DNA of 12,882 nt from JAPUDQ01 sp964535835 (GCA_964535835.1 CAZHUZ010000018.1:1-12882); one strand, 5' to 3'; positions 1-6,568 are shown, counted from the stretch's first letter. A program made the numbers and translations. The notes: generated by a model from the sequence alone, not told the origin.

Positions 1-100
1 CGATCAGCGCCAATGTCTCATCGGTGATGACATGAACACGAGCTGATTTTTTGCGTAAATCAGCATGGGGTAGGGTGATGATATCATCTTTTTTCGCCAT
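1..100 (-). CDS. def: Peptide deformylase, N-terminal part (cut by window edge)
   Basis: Removes the formyl group from the N-terminal Met of new proteins in the cytoplasm, before methionine aminopeptidase acts. Only the first 33 codons are visible, starting at the ATG complementary to 98-100 (MAKKDDIITLPHADLRKK...). The pattern of an Ile-x-x-Leu-Pro stretch, then Leu-Arg-x-x-Ser, then Val-x-x-Ile-Thr-Asp-Glu matches deformylase N-termini. The catalytic motifs (GxGLAAPQ, EGCLS, HExDH) lie outside the window, so this rests on the N-terminus plus the common priA-def gene order. It lies downstream of priA on the same strand, 73 bp away, and has its own -10 box. The partner enzyme map lies further along in this window. 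Confidence 0.72.
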   Translation of the reverse strand, partial: MAKKDDIITLPHADLRKKSARVHVITDETLALI

Positions 101-103
101 AAC

Positions 104-120
104 TGTGAATAGTATAACAG
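104..120 (-). promoter_or_regulatory. Extended -10 promoter of def, near-leaderless
   Basis: On the minus strand TGT-TATACT (TATACT complementary to 111-116) forms a TGn-extended -10 box ending 10 nt before the def ATG. Transcription would start about 3-4 nt before the ATG, leaving no room for a Shine-Dalgarno site. I see no convincing -35 box, which an extended -10 tolerates. Confidence 0.5.
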
Positions 121-136
121 ATACAGAGCTGATAGG

Positions 137-166
137 TTATAGCGAGTAGTTCCTCGTTAGCTATAA
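137..166 (-). other. Imperfect hairpin between priA and def
   Basis: TTATAG-CGAG (137-146) pairs with CTCG (153-156) and CTATAA (161-166), leaving a 6-nt loop and a 4-nt bulge. It lies just past the priA stop and before the def promoter. It could weakly terminate or stabilise the priA transcript, but no T-run follows it on the minus strand. Confidence 0.35.
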
Positions 167-173
167 GCTAAGT

Positions 174-2117
174 TTATAACAGACTCGCTGGGTCGAGTTC
201 GAATTGCCAATGGGTCGGTGGAAGGTACTTGATAAGATCGACGAGATTTTTACGGATTGGGCTTTTTACAATGATTTGCCAACGGTATGTGTCACGAACT
301 CGTTCATAAAATGCCGGCGTTGGACCGAGTAGCTCTACGTGTGGTGGTAACGTATCGCGCAGTTGTCGGGCGAGTTTTTGTGCGTTTCGTATGGTAGCAT
401 CTTCAGTCTTATAAATACATATAAGTTTCATGAGATGCGTAAAAGGAGGGAAGTGAGCACGTTTTCGCTCCGAAATTGTCATGTCGTAAAATGAATGATA
501 GTCACTCGTTATGCCAAACATGACAGCGGGATGCGACGGTTGGTAGCTCTGCACCACAACGGTACTAGGATGCTCATTACGACCAACTCGGCCAGTTACT
601 TGAGCGAGCAACTGAAATGTTCGCTCGCTCGATATGTAGTCCGGCAAGGCCAGGCCTGCGTCTGCCTGTACAACGCCAACCATTCGTAGTAGGGGCAGAT
701 CAAGGCCTTTGGCAACAACCTGTGTACCGATAATGATGTCGATTTCACCATCGTATAATGCTTGGTATTGTTTATCGACAGTCGCATCTGATTCGCTATC
801 ACCATCGTAGCGAGCGATGCGGGCCGTAGGGAAAAGTTTGGTTATTTCTTGATGAAGTAATTTCGTGCCGATACCTTTGTGAATAATATGCGCCTCATGG
901 CAGACAGGGCAAGATGTGGGCACTCTCTCGCTACTATTACAGATATGACAACGTAGTTCATACTGATCGGCATGGAGCGTGAGGGGTACAAAACAACGAG
1001 AACATAGTGCGCTCCAGCCACAATTTTCGCATAGTGTGGTCGGCGTAGTACCTCGACGATTATGAAAAATGAGTGATTGATGCTTGTGCTGTAGTGTTGT
1101 CTTGATAGCATCAAGAATATCGTTTGAGAAAAGTGAATGGCGCGAGAAATTAAGCTTTTTAGTCATATCGATGAGATGCACTGTAGGTTTGACGGTGTCT
1201 TTGCGGGCGGGTTGTGTGAGCGTGAGTATATCGCGACCAGAAGTAAGTGCTAGATAGTAATCACTAACATTTGGTGTAGCGCTCCCGAGAACCAGCCGAG
1301 CATCAGCATGTCTCGCAAGTACTGATGCAGCACGGAGTGCCGAGTAGCGCGGGGATTGCTCCTGTTTGAACGTCATCTCATGACACTCATCAATAACTAT
1401 CAACCCGAGTCTAGGGACAGGACTAAACAGTGCTGAGCGTGGTCCTATGACAATTTGGGGTGACGTAGCGTTGAGCAACTTTTGCCAAATGATATGACGA
1501 GATGACTCGCTCATTGTTGAGTGAGTCACAGTAACGTTGGGGAAATGTGGGATAAATTCGGCAATCAATTGCGAGGTGAGGGCTATCTCTGGCACCAGTA
1601 TGATGACTGATTGACCGGCAGCGATGGTCTGACGTGCCAGCTCGATATAGACAGCAGTTTTCCCTGAGCCAGTAATACCATGGAGCAGGGTGGTGCCACT
1701 AGGAGTATTCATAATTCTCATGACTGAGTGTTGTTGTTCTTTGTTGAGTAAAATAGTTGTTCTTTTTCTACTGGGGTGGGAAGTAACGCTAGCTTTTTCA
1801 CGGCGTTTTTTCGTCACCCCCCGCGGTAAAATTGTCTGCCACACCGTCACCGGATGAGTGGCGTAAAATGCACTCAACCACTCGGCTAGCTGTAATAGCG
1901 GTGTGGGTAGTGGTGTTGGTTCGATGACGGTAGCTATTGGTTTCGTCGTAAATGATGGCCTGTCGACTATGTGTATCACGACACCTGCAACAGAATTTGC
2001 CTTGCCGACCGGGATTGTGACGATAGTACCCACCTCATAATGGTGGTTAGACTCATAGGTCAATACGGCTTGTGAACCATGTACAATCTTGAGCGGTACT
2101 ATCTCGTAATAAAACAT
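174..2117 (-). CDS. priA: Primosomal replication restart helicase PriA
   Basis: 3'-5' superfamily 2 DNA helicase that reloads the replisome at stalled forks. The 647-residue product carries an N-terminal DNA-binding region (about 1-110), Walker A GITGSGKT (147-154), a DExH box DECHE (243-247), motif GSAT (278-281) and motif VI TGRVGR (508-513). Between the helicase lobes are eight cysteines in four CxxC pairs (363/366, 372/375, 390/393, 403/406), the PriA zinc-binding insertion. It is somewhat shorter than E. coli PriA (732), mostly in the N-terminal part. Transcribed away from the phosphoribosyltransferase gene and towards def. The ATG chosen abuts a perfect hairpin and has no Shine-Dalgarno site. 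Confidence 0.97.
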   Translation of the reverse strand: MFYYEIVPLKIVHGSQAVLTYESNHHYEVGTIVTIPVGKANSVAGVVIHIVDRPSFTTKPIATVIEPTPLPTPLLQLAEWLSAFYATHPVTVWQTILPRGVTKKRREKASVTSHPSRKRTTILLNKEQQHSVMRIMNTPSGTTLLHGITGSGKTAVYIELARQTIAAGQSVIILVPEIALTSQLIAEFIPHFPNVTVTHSTMSESSRHIIWQKLLNATSPQIVIGPRSALFSPVPRLGLIVIDECHEMTFKQEQSPRYSALRAASVLARHADARLVLGSATPNVSDYYLALTSGRDILTLTQPARKDTVKPTVHLIDMTKKLNFSRHSLFSNDILDAIKTTLQHKHQSLIFHNRRGTTPTTLCENCGWSALCSRCFVPLTLHADQYELRCHICNSSERVPTSCPVCHEAHIIHKGIGTKLLHQEITKLFPTARIARYDGDSESDATVDKQYQALYDGEIDIIIGTQVVAKGLDLPLLRMVGVVQADAGLALPDYISSERTFQLLAQVTGRVGRNEHPSTVVVQSYQPSHPAVMFGITSDYHSFYDMTISERKRAHFPPFTHLMKLICIYKTEDATIRNAQKLARQLRDTLPPHVELLGPTPAFYERVRDTYRWQIIVKSPIRKNLVDLIKYLPPTHWQFELDPASLL

Positions 2118-2138
2118 ATCTCTACTATTGTAGAGATA
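2117..2138 (-). promoter_or_regulatory. Perfect hairpin over the priA start and its candidate -10 box
   Basis: TATCTCTAC (2117-2125), loop TATT, then GTAGAGATA (2130-2138): a perfect 9-bp palindrome arm with a 4-nt loop whose end includes the A of the priA ATG. Read on the minus strand it contains TACAAT (complement of 2127-2132), a plausible -10 box that would put the transcript start only about 3 nt before the ATG. The -35 position (2150-2155, TTCATT) is weak. The dyad could be an operator; that is inference. Confidence 0.45.
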
Positions 2139-2152
2139 GAAAAGTGAAAAAT

Positions 2153-2219
2153 GAAATATGAAAAATGGAGAAGCGCCAATTGAAAGAACTTACTTGTGAT
2201 TACCCATTTTTCATATTTC
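2153..2219. repeat. 16-bp inverted repeat in the divergent priA / phosphoribosyltransferase gap
   Basis: GAAATATGAAAAATGG (2153-2168) is exactly repeated in inverted orientation at 2204-2219, with 35 bp between. Each arm sits in AT-rich direct-repeat text (GAAAAATG twice at 2145-2167; CATATTTC twice around 2212-2233). Reading frame continues through the right arm into the next gene, but nothing there resembles protein, so I treat it as intergenic. Confidence 0.7.
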
Positions 2220-2251
2220 GTATTTCATATTTCCTCTGCGATAATAAGCAC
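2217..2251 (+). promoter_or_regulatory. Extended -10 promoter of the phosphoribosyltransferase gene, leaderless
   Basis: TGC-GATAAT (2237-2245) ends 6 nt before the ATG at 2252, so the transcript should start at or next to that ATG. The -35 position (2217-2222, TTCGTA) is poor, as allowed with a TGn extension. This supports the start at 2252 over the frame's upstream ATG at 2165, which lies inside the inverted repeat and upstream of the promoter. Confidence 0.5.
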
Positions 2252-2905
2252 ATGTATTTTCAATCACGAGCTGAGGCGGGGTATCGATTGGCATTAGACC
2301 TGATGCATTATCGTTATGAGGATACTGTGGTGTTATGTATTAGCGAAGGGTCGGTGCTTGTCGGTCAGCAAATAGCTGCTAGTTTGCACGCAGTATTGAC
2401 AATGATGTTGGTAGAGCAGATCGAAGTGCCTGGCGAGGGTCAAGTATTTGGTACGGTCAATCAAAGTGGGCGGTTTGTTTATAATGGTATGTTTACTGTC
2501 GGTGAAATCGAGGATTATTTCTCAGAGTTTCACGGCTATTTAGAGGACCAGAAGAGAACGGCGGTATCACATATAAATCGTCTCTTGAGCGACGGCGGGA
2601 TTATAGATGAGAATGTACTGCGAGGCCACAATGTTATCGTCGTGGCAGATGGATTACCAAATGGCACAAGCCTCGATGCGGTAGCTGATTATATGAAACC
2701 GATTCGTATCAAGAGACTGGTCATTGCGGCACCTGTGGCCTCAGTTGATGCTGTGGACAGGATGCATATACTCGGTGACGAAATTCACGTTATAGGCGTG
2801 ACGGATAATTATATGGGGACAAATCATTATTATGAAAATAATGATATACCTGAACATCAAGAGATAATAAGCATTATCAATACAATAATTTTGTCGTGGC
2901 GGTAA
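2252..2905 (+). CDS. Predicted type I phosphoribosyltransferase (COG1926-like)
   Basis: 217-residue protein. The N-terminus (MYFQSRAEAGYRLALDL) followed by a strand with VLCISEGSVLVG matches predicted phosphoribosyltransferases of the COG1926 type, whose usual text is DRxxAGxxLA...ALPRGGVPVA. A central helical hood (about 85-125) precedes the PRPP-loop region VIVVADGLPNGTSLDAV (about 129-146). In the classical loop two acidic residues precede the Gly (V-D-D-G-x-A-T-G-A-T); here the first acid is Ala and the loop reads LPNGTS, so PRPP binding may be altered. Substrate unknown; salvage or competence-related roles are guesses. The start at 2252 is preferred because the frame's longer form begins in an AT-rich inverted repeat. 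Confidence 0.75.
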   Translation: MYFQSRAEAGYRLALDLMHYRYEDTVVLCISEGSVLVGQQIAASLHAVLTMMLVEQIEVPGEGQVFGTVNQSGRFVYNGMFTVGEIEDYFSEFHGYLEDQKRTAVSHINRLLSDGGIIDENVLRGHNVIVVADGLPNGTSLDAVADYMKPIRIKRLVIAAPVASVDAVDRMHILGDEIHVIGVTDNYMGTNHYYENNDIPEHQEIISIINTIILSWR

Positions 2906-2938
2906 ATGCTAAAATGGTGAAAATCAACCAAATAGGAC

Positions 2939-2967
2939 TTGTTTTCGCAGCATAATAAATGTAGAAT
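2939..2967 (+). promoter_or_regulatory. Promoter of the winged-helix gene / recJ pair
   Basis: TTGTTT (2939-2944), 17-bp spacer, TAGAAT (2962-2967). Transcription would start near 2974, giving a leader of about 37 nt containing GAGGTG (2993-2998) and AGAGAG (3004-3009) before the ATG at 3011. Confidence 0.5.
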
Positions 2968-3010
2968 AATTATCAACAAAGATAACAAAGTTGAGGTGTA
3001 AAAAGAGAGT

Positions 3011-3304
3011 ATGTTGGATGTATTTATCACGTCACGAGTGCGCCGAAAGATCATCGTCGTTTATGCGAAATATCCTGATTTTCGGACACATGTGCGTGGA
3101 CTAGCCAAGCTTATCAAAGAGGATCCGGGAAATATCCAGCGCGAGCTCAAGCGTCTTGAAAAAGTTGGTTTTTTGACATCTGAAAAGCAAGGTAACACCA
3201 AGATCTATAGTACCAACAAGCATTTTGTTATCTTCAAAGAGTTGCAAAGTATTGTGATCAAATCACAGCAGCACCACCAGAACAAGAAAAAATCTCAGGA
3301 TTAG
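3011..3304 (+). CDS. Small winged helix-turn-helix DNA-binding protein (ArsR-like fold)
   Basis: 97 residues, highly basic. An N-terminal helix (SRVRRKIIVVYAKYPD) is followed by a helix-turn-helix in which residues 27-37 (HVRGLAKLIKE) and 40-52 (GNIQRELKRLEKV) read as support and recognition helices. GFLTSEKQGNTKIYSTN (53-69) forms the wing: the usual layout of ArsR/MarR-like folds. The tail (about 85-97) is Lys/Gln/His-rich. Stop to recJ start leaves 3 bp, so the two are surely co-transcribed. Role unknown: it may regulate its own operon or act with nucleic-acid processing by RecJ. No metal-binding Cys set is visible, so a metal sensor is unlikely. Confidence 0.8.
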   Translation: MLDVFITSRVRRKIIVVYAKYPDFRTHVRGLAKLIKEDPGNIQRELKRLEKVGFLTSEKQGNTKIYSTNKHFVIFKELQSIVIKSQQHHQNKKKSQD

Positions 3305-3307
3305 ACC

Positions 3308-5089
3308 ATGGCATCATCTCACGAGCGTATTATTCGTGAGATTTTAATTGCACGTGGCTATGACACGGGCGACAAGCGTGCAGCATTTATCGATCCAGAT
3401 TATGAAATACACAAACACGATCCGTTTTTGCTCCCTGATATGCAAGCTGCTGTCGAACGTATTGTAGAAGCATATGATAAAAAACAGCGTGTTACGATCT
3501 ATGGCGATTATGACATTGACGGACTTACGGCGACGACACTACTGCTCGACGCATTTGAATCATTTGGTATTGCAACTAATGCGTTTATCCCCAATCGGTT
3601 TGTTGATGGTTATGGATTGAGCAGTCAAGCGATCGAGACAATTGCAAAGCAGGGCGCGGATCTCATCGTGACAGTTGATTGTGGTTCCTTAAGTTTTGAT
3701 GAAATTGCACATGCCAATAAACTCGGTGTCGATGTCATTGTCACTGATCATCATTCGGTCGCCGAGACAATGCCCGATGCGATTGCGGTGATAAATCCTA
3801 AACGATTGGTTTCGTCAGGCCCCGAAAATGTTCCGCAGTCTTCTTCGGATAACTCTTTACGTGGGACTTCGTCCGCCCGTGGTGTTGGGCTGACCCCAGG
3901 TGAAGCTAACACACCATCTCTCAGTCTTTCGATCTCTCCATCTTCGGTCTACCCTTTTACTGACCTTGCGGGAGTGGGTGTGGCATTTAAGTTAGTGCAG
4001 GCGCTACAAACCAGACTCGAGGGACTACCCAAAGGTCAAGAAAAATGGCTACTCGATCTCGTTGCACTTGGTACTGTCTGTGATGTCGTCAGCCTCACAG
4101 ATGAAAATCGTGCCAATGTACGATGGGGTTTGGAAGTGCTCAAAAAAACTCGCCGACCAGGACTGAGGGCACTGATGGCGGTAGCTCGTATCAAGCCGAG
4201 CGAACTCAATGCACGCGCACTTGGGTTCGGTTTGGGGCCGCGCATGAATGCAGCTGGTCGGCTCGAAACAGCACAGTTGAGCCTCGACCTACTACGAACA
4301 ACCGATTCAGCGCAAGCGCTCGAGATAGCCGAGAAGCTAGAAGCGATGAATCTAGAGCGCAGAGCAGAGCAAGGTCGCATCTTTGTCGCTGCAAGTGAGA
4401 TAGCCGAAACAATGCATGATGATGCAGTACTCGTCGTCAGCGATCCGTCGTGGAGCCACGGTATTATCGGGATTGTGGCGGCGAATTTACTTGAAAAATA
4501 CCATAAACCGACATTTGTGTTGCAAGAATTACCGGACGGCACAAGCAAAGGATCGGCACGAAGTTTTGGCGATTTTTCGGCCGTAGCAGGTATTCGCGCT
4601 ACAGATAATCACCTCATCAAAGGCGGTGGTCACAAATTAGCAGCTGGTGTGACGCTTGAGACAAAAAATATTGACCAGTGGCGAAGAGCAATAAATACCT
4701 ACTATCAGACGCTTAATTTACGCGATCAGCTGCAGTATCTTTTGCCGAATGCCGATATTACACTGGAGGGATTTGGAGAGTTTACCGATCATCTTGTACG
4801 AGAAATTACGAGACTAGAGCCCTACGGCAATGGCAATCCGAGTCCGATATTTAAGGTCGCCCCCGTTGAAGTTATTGGTCGACGAACAATGGGCGATAAT
4901 GCACAACACGTCAAATTTACCCTCACTGATGCGCATAATAAAACATTTCAAGTGATAGCGTTTAACAAAGCCGATGAGTTTGATGCGGTGATTGGTGATT
5001 CAGTTGCGGTATGGGTTGAATTGACTATCAACGAGTGGCAAGGACGACGGACAGTTGAGGGACGATTGCTACGCATGGAACGTGCCTAA
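3308..5089 (+). CDS. recJ: Single-stranded-DNA 5'-3' exonuclease RecJ
   Basis: DHH-family nuclease acting in recombination, gap and mismatch repair. The 593-residue product has DHH-domain motif YGDYDIDG (65-72), VTVDCG (121-126), the DHH triad TDHH (146-149), GPRMNAAGRL (310-319), the SHGIIGIVA segment (383-391) and the DHHA1 signature GGGHKLAAG (439-447), then the OB-fold C-terminal domain with the PYGNGNPSP text (505-513). Between the INPKR strand and the conserved YPFTDLAGVGVAFK stretch is an extra segment, about residues 167-214, rich in Ser, Gly and Pro; other RecJ proteins pass directly from one to the other. Frame is intact. Start ATG lies 3 bp after the winged-helix gene. Confidence 0.97.
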   Translation: MASSHERIIREILIARGYDTGDKRAAFIDPDYEIHKHDPFLLPDMQAAVERIVEAYDKKQRVTIYGDYDIDGLTATTLLLDAFESFGIATNAFIPNRFVDGYGLSSQAIETIAKQGADLIVTVDCGSLSFDEIAHANKLGVDVIVTDHHSVAETMPDAIAVINPKRLVSSGPENVPQSSSDNSLRGTSSARGVGLTPGEANTPSLSLSISPSSVYPFTDLAGVGVAFKLVQALQTRLEGLPKGQEKWLLDLVALGTVCDVVSLTDENRANVRWGLEVLKKTRRPGLRALMAVARIKPSELNARALGFGLGPRMNAAGRLETAQLSLDLLRTTDSAQALEIAEKLEAMNLERRAEQGRIFVAASEIAETMHDDAVLVVSDPSWSHGIIGIVAANLLEKYHKPTFVLQELPDGTSKGSARSFGDFSAVAGIRATDNHLIKGGGHKLAAGVTLETKNIDQWRRAINTYYQTLNLRDQLQYLLPNADITLEGFGEFTDHLVREITRLEPYGNGNPSPIFKVAPVEVIGRRTMGDNAQHVKFTLTDAHNKTFQVIAFNKADEFDAVIGDSVAVWVELTINEWQGRRTVEGRLLRMERA

Positions 5090-5091
5090 GC

Positions 5092-5120
5092 TTGCAAAAA
5101 TAAAATAAAGAGTACATACT
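5092..5120 (+). promoter_or_regulatory. Candidate promoter of the small zinc-ribbon-like frame
   Basis: TTGCAA (5092-5097), 17-bp spacer, CATACT (5115-5120), immediately after the recJ stop. Predicted start near 5127 would leave a leader of about 42 nt containing AGGAGG (5151-5156), 12 nt before the ATG at 5169. Confidence 0.4.
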
Positions 5121-5168
5121 AGCTCACACTCAAATTGTCGCAAGAATATGAGGAGGTGGGCTTTTATC

Positions 5169-5343
5169 ATGCCCGAAGTTGTGTATGTATGCAAGAAGCA
5201 GCATCACACCGTTATACTCTGGTTGCCCAGAATGCGGCGTCCACCAGTCGTTGCATGTGGGCGCAATGGATGTGTCGAGATCGCACGTCGTCCACGACGT
5301 AATTGGTTCCGCTGGCGTTAACACGCCGACTTGCCCGCCCTAA
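5169..5343 (+). pseudogene. Small zinc-ribbon-like frame, apparently frameshifted
   Basis: An ATG at 5169 follows a strong AGGAGG site (5151-5156, spacing 12, a little long) and a candidate promoter. The frame starts MPEVVYVCKKQHHT and can run to TAA at 5319-5321 (50 residues), ending in a very Arg/Trp-rich tail. In the next frame, from about 5212 on, the text reads LYSGCPECGVHQSLHVG and continues to TAA at 5341-5343, right before a strong hairpin. Joining the two with one base skipped near 5211 gives a protein of about 57 residues with C8, H12/H13, C19 and C22, a plausible zinc ribbon. So either a one-base insertion broke the gene, or the 50-residue version is the product. No family recognised. 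It occupies most of the 5090-5458 gap. Confidence 0.4.
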
Positions 5344-5348
5344 ATGAA

Positions 5349-5383
5349 GTTGAGCCCGCTCCTTCAAAACAGGCGGGCTCAAC
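5349..5383. terminator. GC-rich hairpin after the zinc-ribbon-like frame
   Basis: GTTGAGCCCGC (5349-5359) pairs perfectly with GCGGGCTCAAC (5373-5383), 11 bp with a 13-nt loop. It begins 5 nt after the stop at 5343. The flank is only AATTTAT on the plus strand, so a weak intrinsic terminator or an mRNA 3' end structure. Confidence 0.6.
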
Positions 5384-5395
5384 AATTTATGGCAG

Positions 5396-5443
5396 AAAAT
5401 GAAGAACCCCCCGTTCCGGCCTAAGCCGGAGGGGGGGAGCTTC
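5396..5443 (-). terminator. Rho-independent terminator of the SPFH gene
   Basis: CCCCCC-GT-TCCGGC (5407-5420), loop CTAA, then GCCGGA-GGGGGGG (5425-5437), with GAAG/CTTC pairing outside (5401-5404, 5440-5443). Read on the minus strand it lies about 16 nt after the SPFH stop and is followed by TTCTTCATTTT (complement of 5396-5406), the T-rich tail of an intrinsic terminator. Confidence 0.8.
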
Positions 5444-5458
5444 CCTTGTAGTGAGATG

Positions 5459-6430
5459 TCAGGGCTTGGGCACGCCTGAGAAGAGCGCATCCGTCTGCCG
5501 TCCGGTTGCGACAACGATGGTCGCACCCTTGCTAGCGGCATCACGCACAGCGTCGTTGTTGTCGACCACCGTGAAGTAGTCGAGAATGGCGGAGTGCGAG
5601 AGGTTGGTTCCTTCTGTCATCTTCTGGATCGCCTCTGCATTGCCCTCGGCAATGGTGTTGCGGAAGTTGACGATGGCATCTGCCTTGATCTCTGTGGATT
5701 CCGCTTCGGCGTTGGCCTCTCCGACCATCTTGATGCGGAGGGCCTCGGCGTCAGCAGTTGCAGCTCTTTGCCGCTGCGTTGCTGCAGTGACGTCGTTGAA
5801 CGCCGTCATCAGCGCCTTGGGCACGATGGGGTTGTCGATGACAACCTCGTCGACCTCATAGCCGTAGCTGGCCAGCTTGTCGGTCAGTGTCTCCTCGACA
5901 GCAAGCCGGATGCGATCACGACTGTCGAAGATCTCTTGTAGACTCATACCAGAAGCGGTCGACTTGACCTCGTTTTGGATAAGTGCCTCGATTGCCGCCT
6001 CGGGATCGTCGACCTCGTAGTAGGCGTCGTGGGCACGCTCCGGGATGACCCTGTAGAGAACCGTGACGGGCAGTGTCATGAACTCATTGCCAGACGTCTT
6101 GATCTCGGCCTTGGCTTCGATCTGCTGAATCATGAGATCCACCGTCTCGACGAGTCGGTCGATAAAGGGGATCTTGACATGAAGTCCTGCCTGCAGCGTA
6201 CGCTGGTATTTACCCAGCCGCTCGATGATGACGGCTGTCTTCTGGCGAACGATGAAGACATTGCCGAAGATCACGGCGATGATCACCAATGCCAGCAGGA
6301 TGAGCCACCAATGACCGATCAGCCAGCCGAGCGTGCTGTCGATCCGATCCATCAGTGACGGCGAGTCACTGGAATCAGTAGTGCAGTAGAAGTTGCCGTT
6401 GCTGTCGATGAGGCAGCTTTTGTCGCCCAT
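5459..6430 (-). CDS. SPFH/Band 7 (stomatin-like) membrane protein
   Basis: 323 residues. One transmembrane helix at about 41-61 (WWLILLALVIIAVIFGNVFIV), then the SPFH fold: RQKTAVIIERLGKYQRTLQ (62-80), GLHVKIPFIDRL (82-93) and a long Ala/Glu-rich coiled region (about 205-275, e.g. ATQRQRAATADAEALRIKMV). It should form a membrane-anchored oligomer organising membrane microdomains or protease complexes. The N-terminal 33 residues are polar with C6 and C16; no signal-peptide features. No NfeD-type or FtsH partner is nearby, unlike many stomatin operons. Base composition is visibly richer in G+C than recJ (a sampled line at 5821-5880 is about 58% GC, a recJ line at 4561-4620 about 47%), and it has its own promoter, Shine-Dalgarno site and terminator, suggesting acquisition. 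Start set by AAGGAG 4 nt upstream of ATG. Confidence 0.9.
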   Translation of the reverse strand: MGDKSCLIDSNGNFYCTTDSSDSPSLMDRIDSTLGWLIGHWWLILLALVIIAVIFGNVFIVRQKTAVIIERLGKYQRTLQAGLHVKIPFIDRLVETVDLMIQQIEAKAEIKTSGNEFMTLPVTVLYRVIPERAHDAYYEVDDPEAAIEALIQNEVKSTASGMSLQEIFDSRDRIRLAVEETLTDKLASYGYEVDEVVIDNPIVPKALMTAFNDVTAATQRQRAATADAEALRIKMVGEANAEAESTEIKADAIVNFRNTIAEGNAEAIQKMTEGTNLSHSAILDYFTVVDNNDAVRDAASKGATIVVATGRQTDALFSGVPKP

Positions 6431-6464
6431 TTCTCTCCTTGATGTCGTGTTGGCTTTGCCAACA
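6431..6464 (-). promoter_or_regulatory. SPFH leader: Shine-Dalgarno AAGGAG and a triloop hairpin
   Basis: AAGGAG (complement of 6435-6440) lies 4 nt before the ATG. Just upstream TGTTGGC-AAA-GCCAACA (complement of 6448-6464) forms a perfect 7-bp hairpin with a 3-nt loop in the roughly 66-nt leader. It may stabilise the mRNA 5' end or regulate initiation; no factor is evident. Confidence 0.65.
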
Positions 6465-6502
6465 GGGAAGCTACCAAGTTTGGTTAAACTCAGTCTTTTT
6501 AT

Positions 6503-6530
6503 ATTATAACAAATATATATAGATTGTCAA
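6503..6530 (-). promoter_or_regulatory. Consensus promoter of the SPFH gene
   Basis: TTGACA (complement of 6525-6530), 16-bp AT-rich spacer, TATAAT (complement of 6503-6508): both hexamers perfect sigma-70 matches. Start near 6496, leader about 66 nt. Confidence 0.8.
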
Positions 6531-6546
6531 GTATTTATGAGATGAA

Positions 6547-6565
6547 CGATCGGAGGTAACGACCG
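6547..6565 (-). terminator. Weak hairpin after the 102-residue hypothetical gene
   Basis: On the minus strand CGGTCG-TTACCTC-CGATCG (complement of 6547-6565), 6 pairs with one G-U, starts 3 nt past the stop of the 6569-6877 gene and is followed by TTCATCTCATAAAT. A weak terminator candidate separating this gene from the SPFH promoter. Confidence 0.35.
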
Positions 6566-6568
6566 CAA

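Noticed and set aside
2165..2251. N-terminal extension of the phosphoribosyltransferase from ATG 2165
   Set aside because: The 29 extra codons overlap the 16-bp inverted repeat and an extended -10 box; the family N-terminus begins at 2252.
4036..4548. 170-residue minus-strand frame inside recJ
   Set aside because: It lies wholly within recJ, whose plus-strand frame carries all nuclease motifs. Ser/Arg-rich composition is typical of an antisense shadow.
5389..5424. 11-codon frame (MAENEEPPVPA) between the two hairpins
   Set aside because: No Shine-Dalgarno site and it runs into the terminator stem; chance frame.
5594..6358. Plus-strand frames of 91-127 residues opposite the SPFH gene
   Set aside because: Antisense shadows of a GC-rich gene; no promoter or Shine-Dalgarno site, and the SPFH frame is clearly the coding one.
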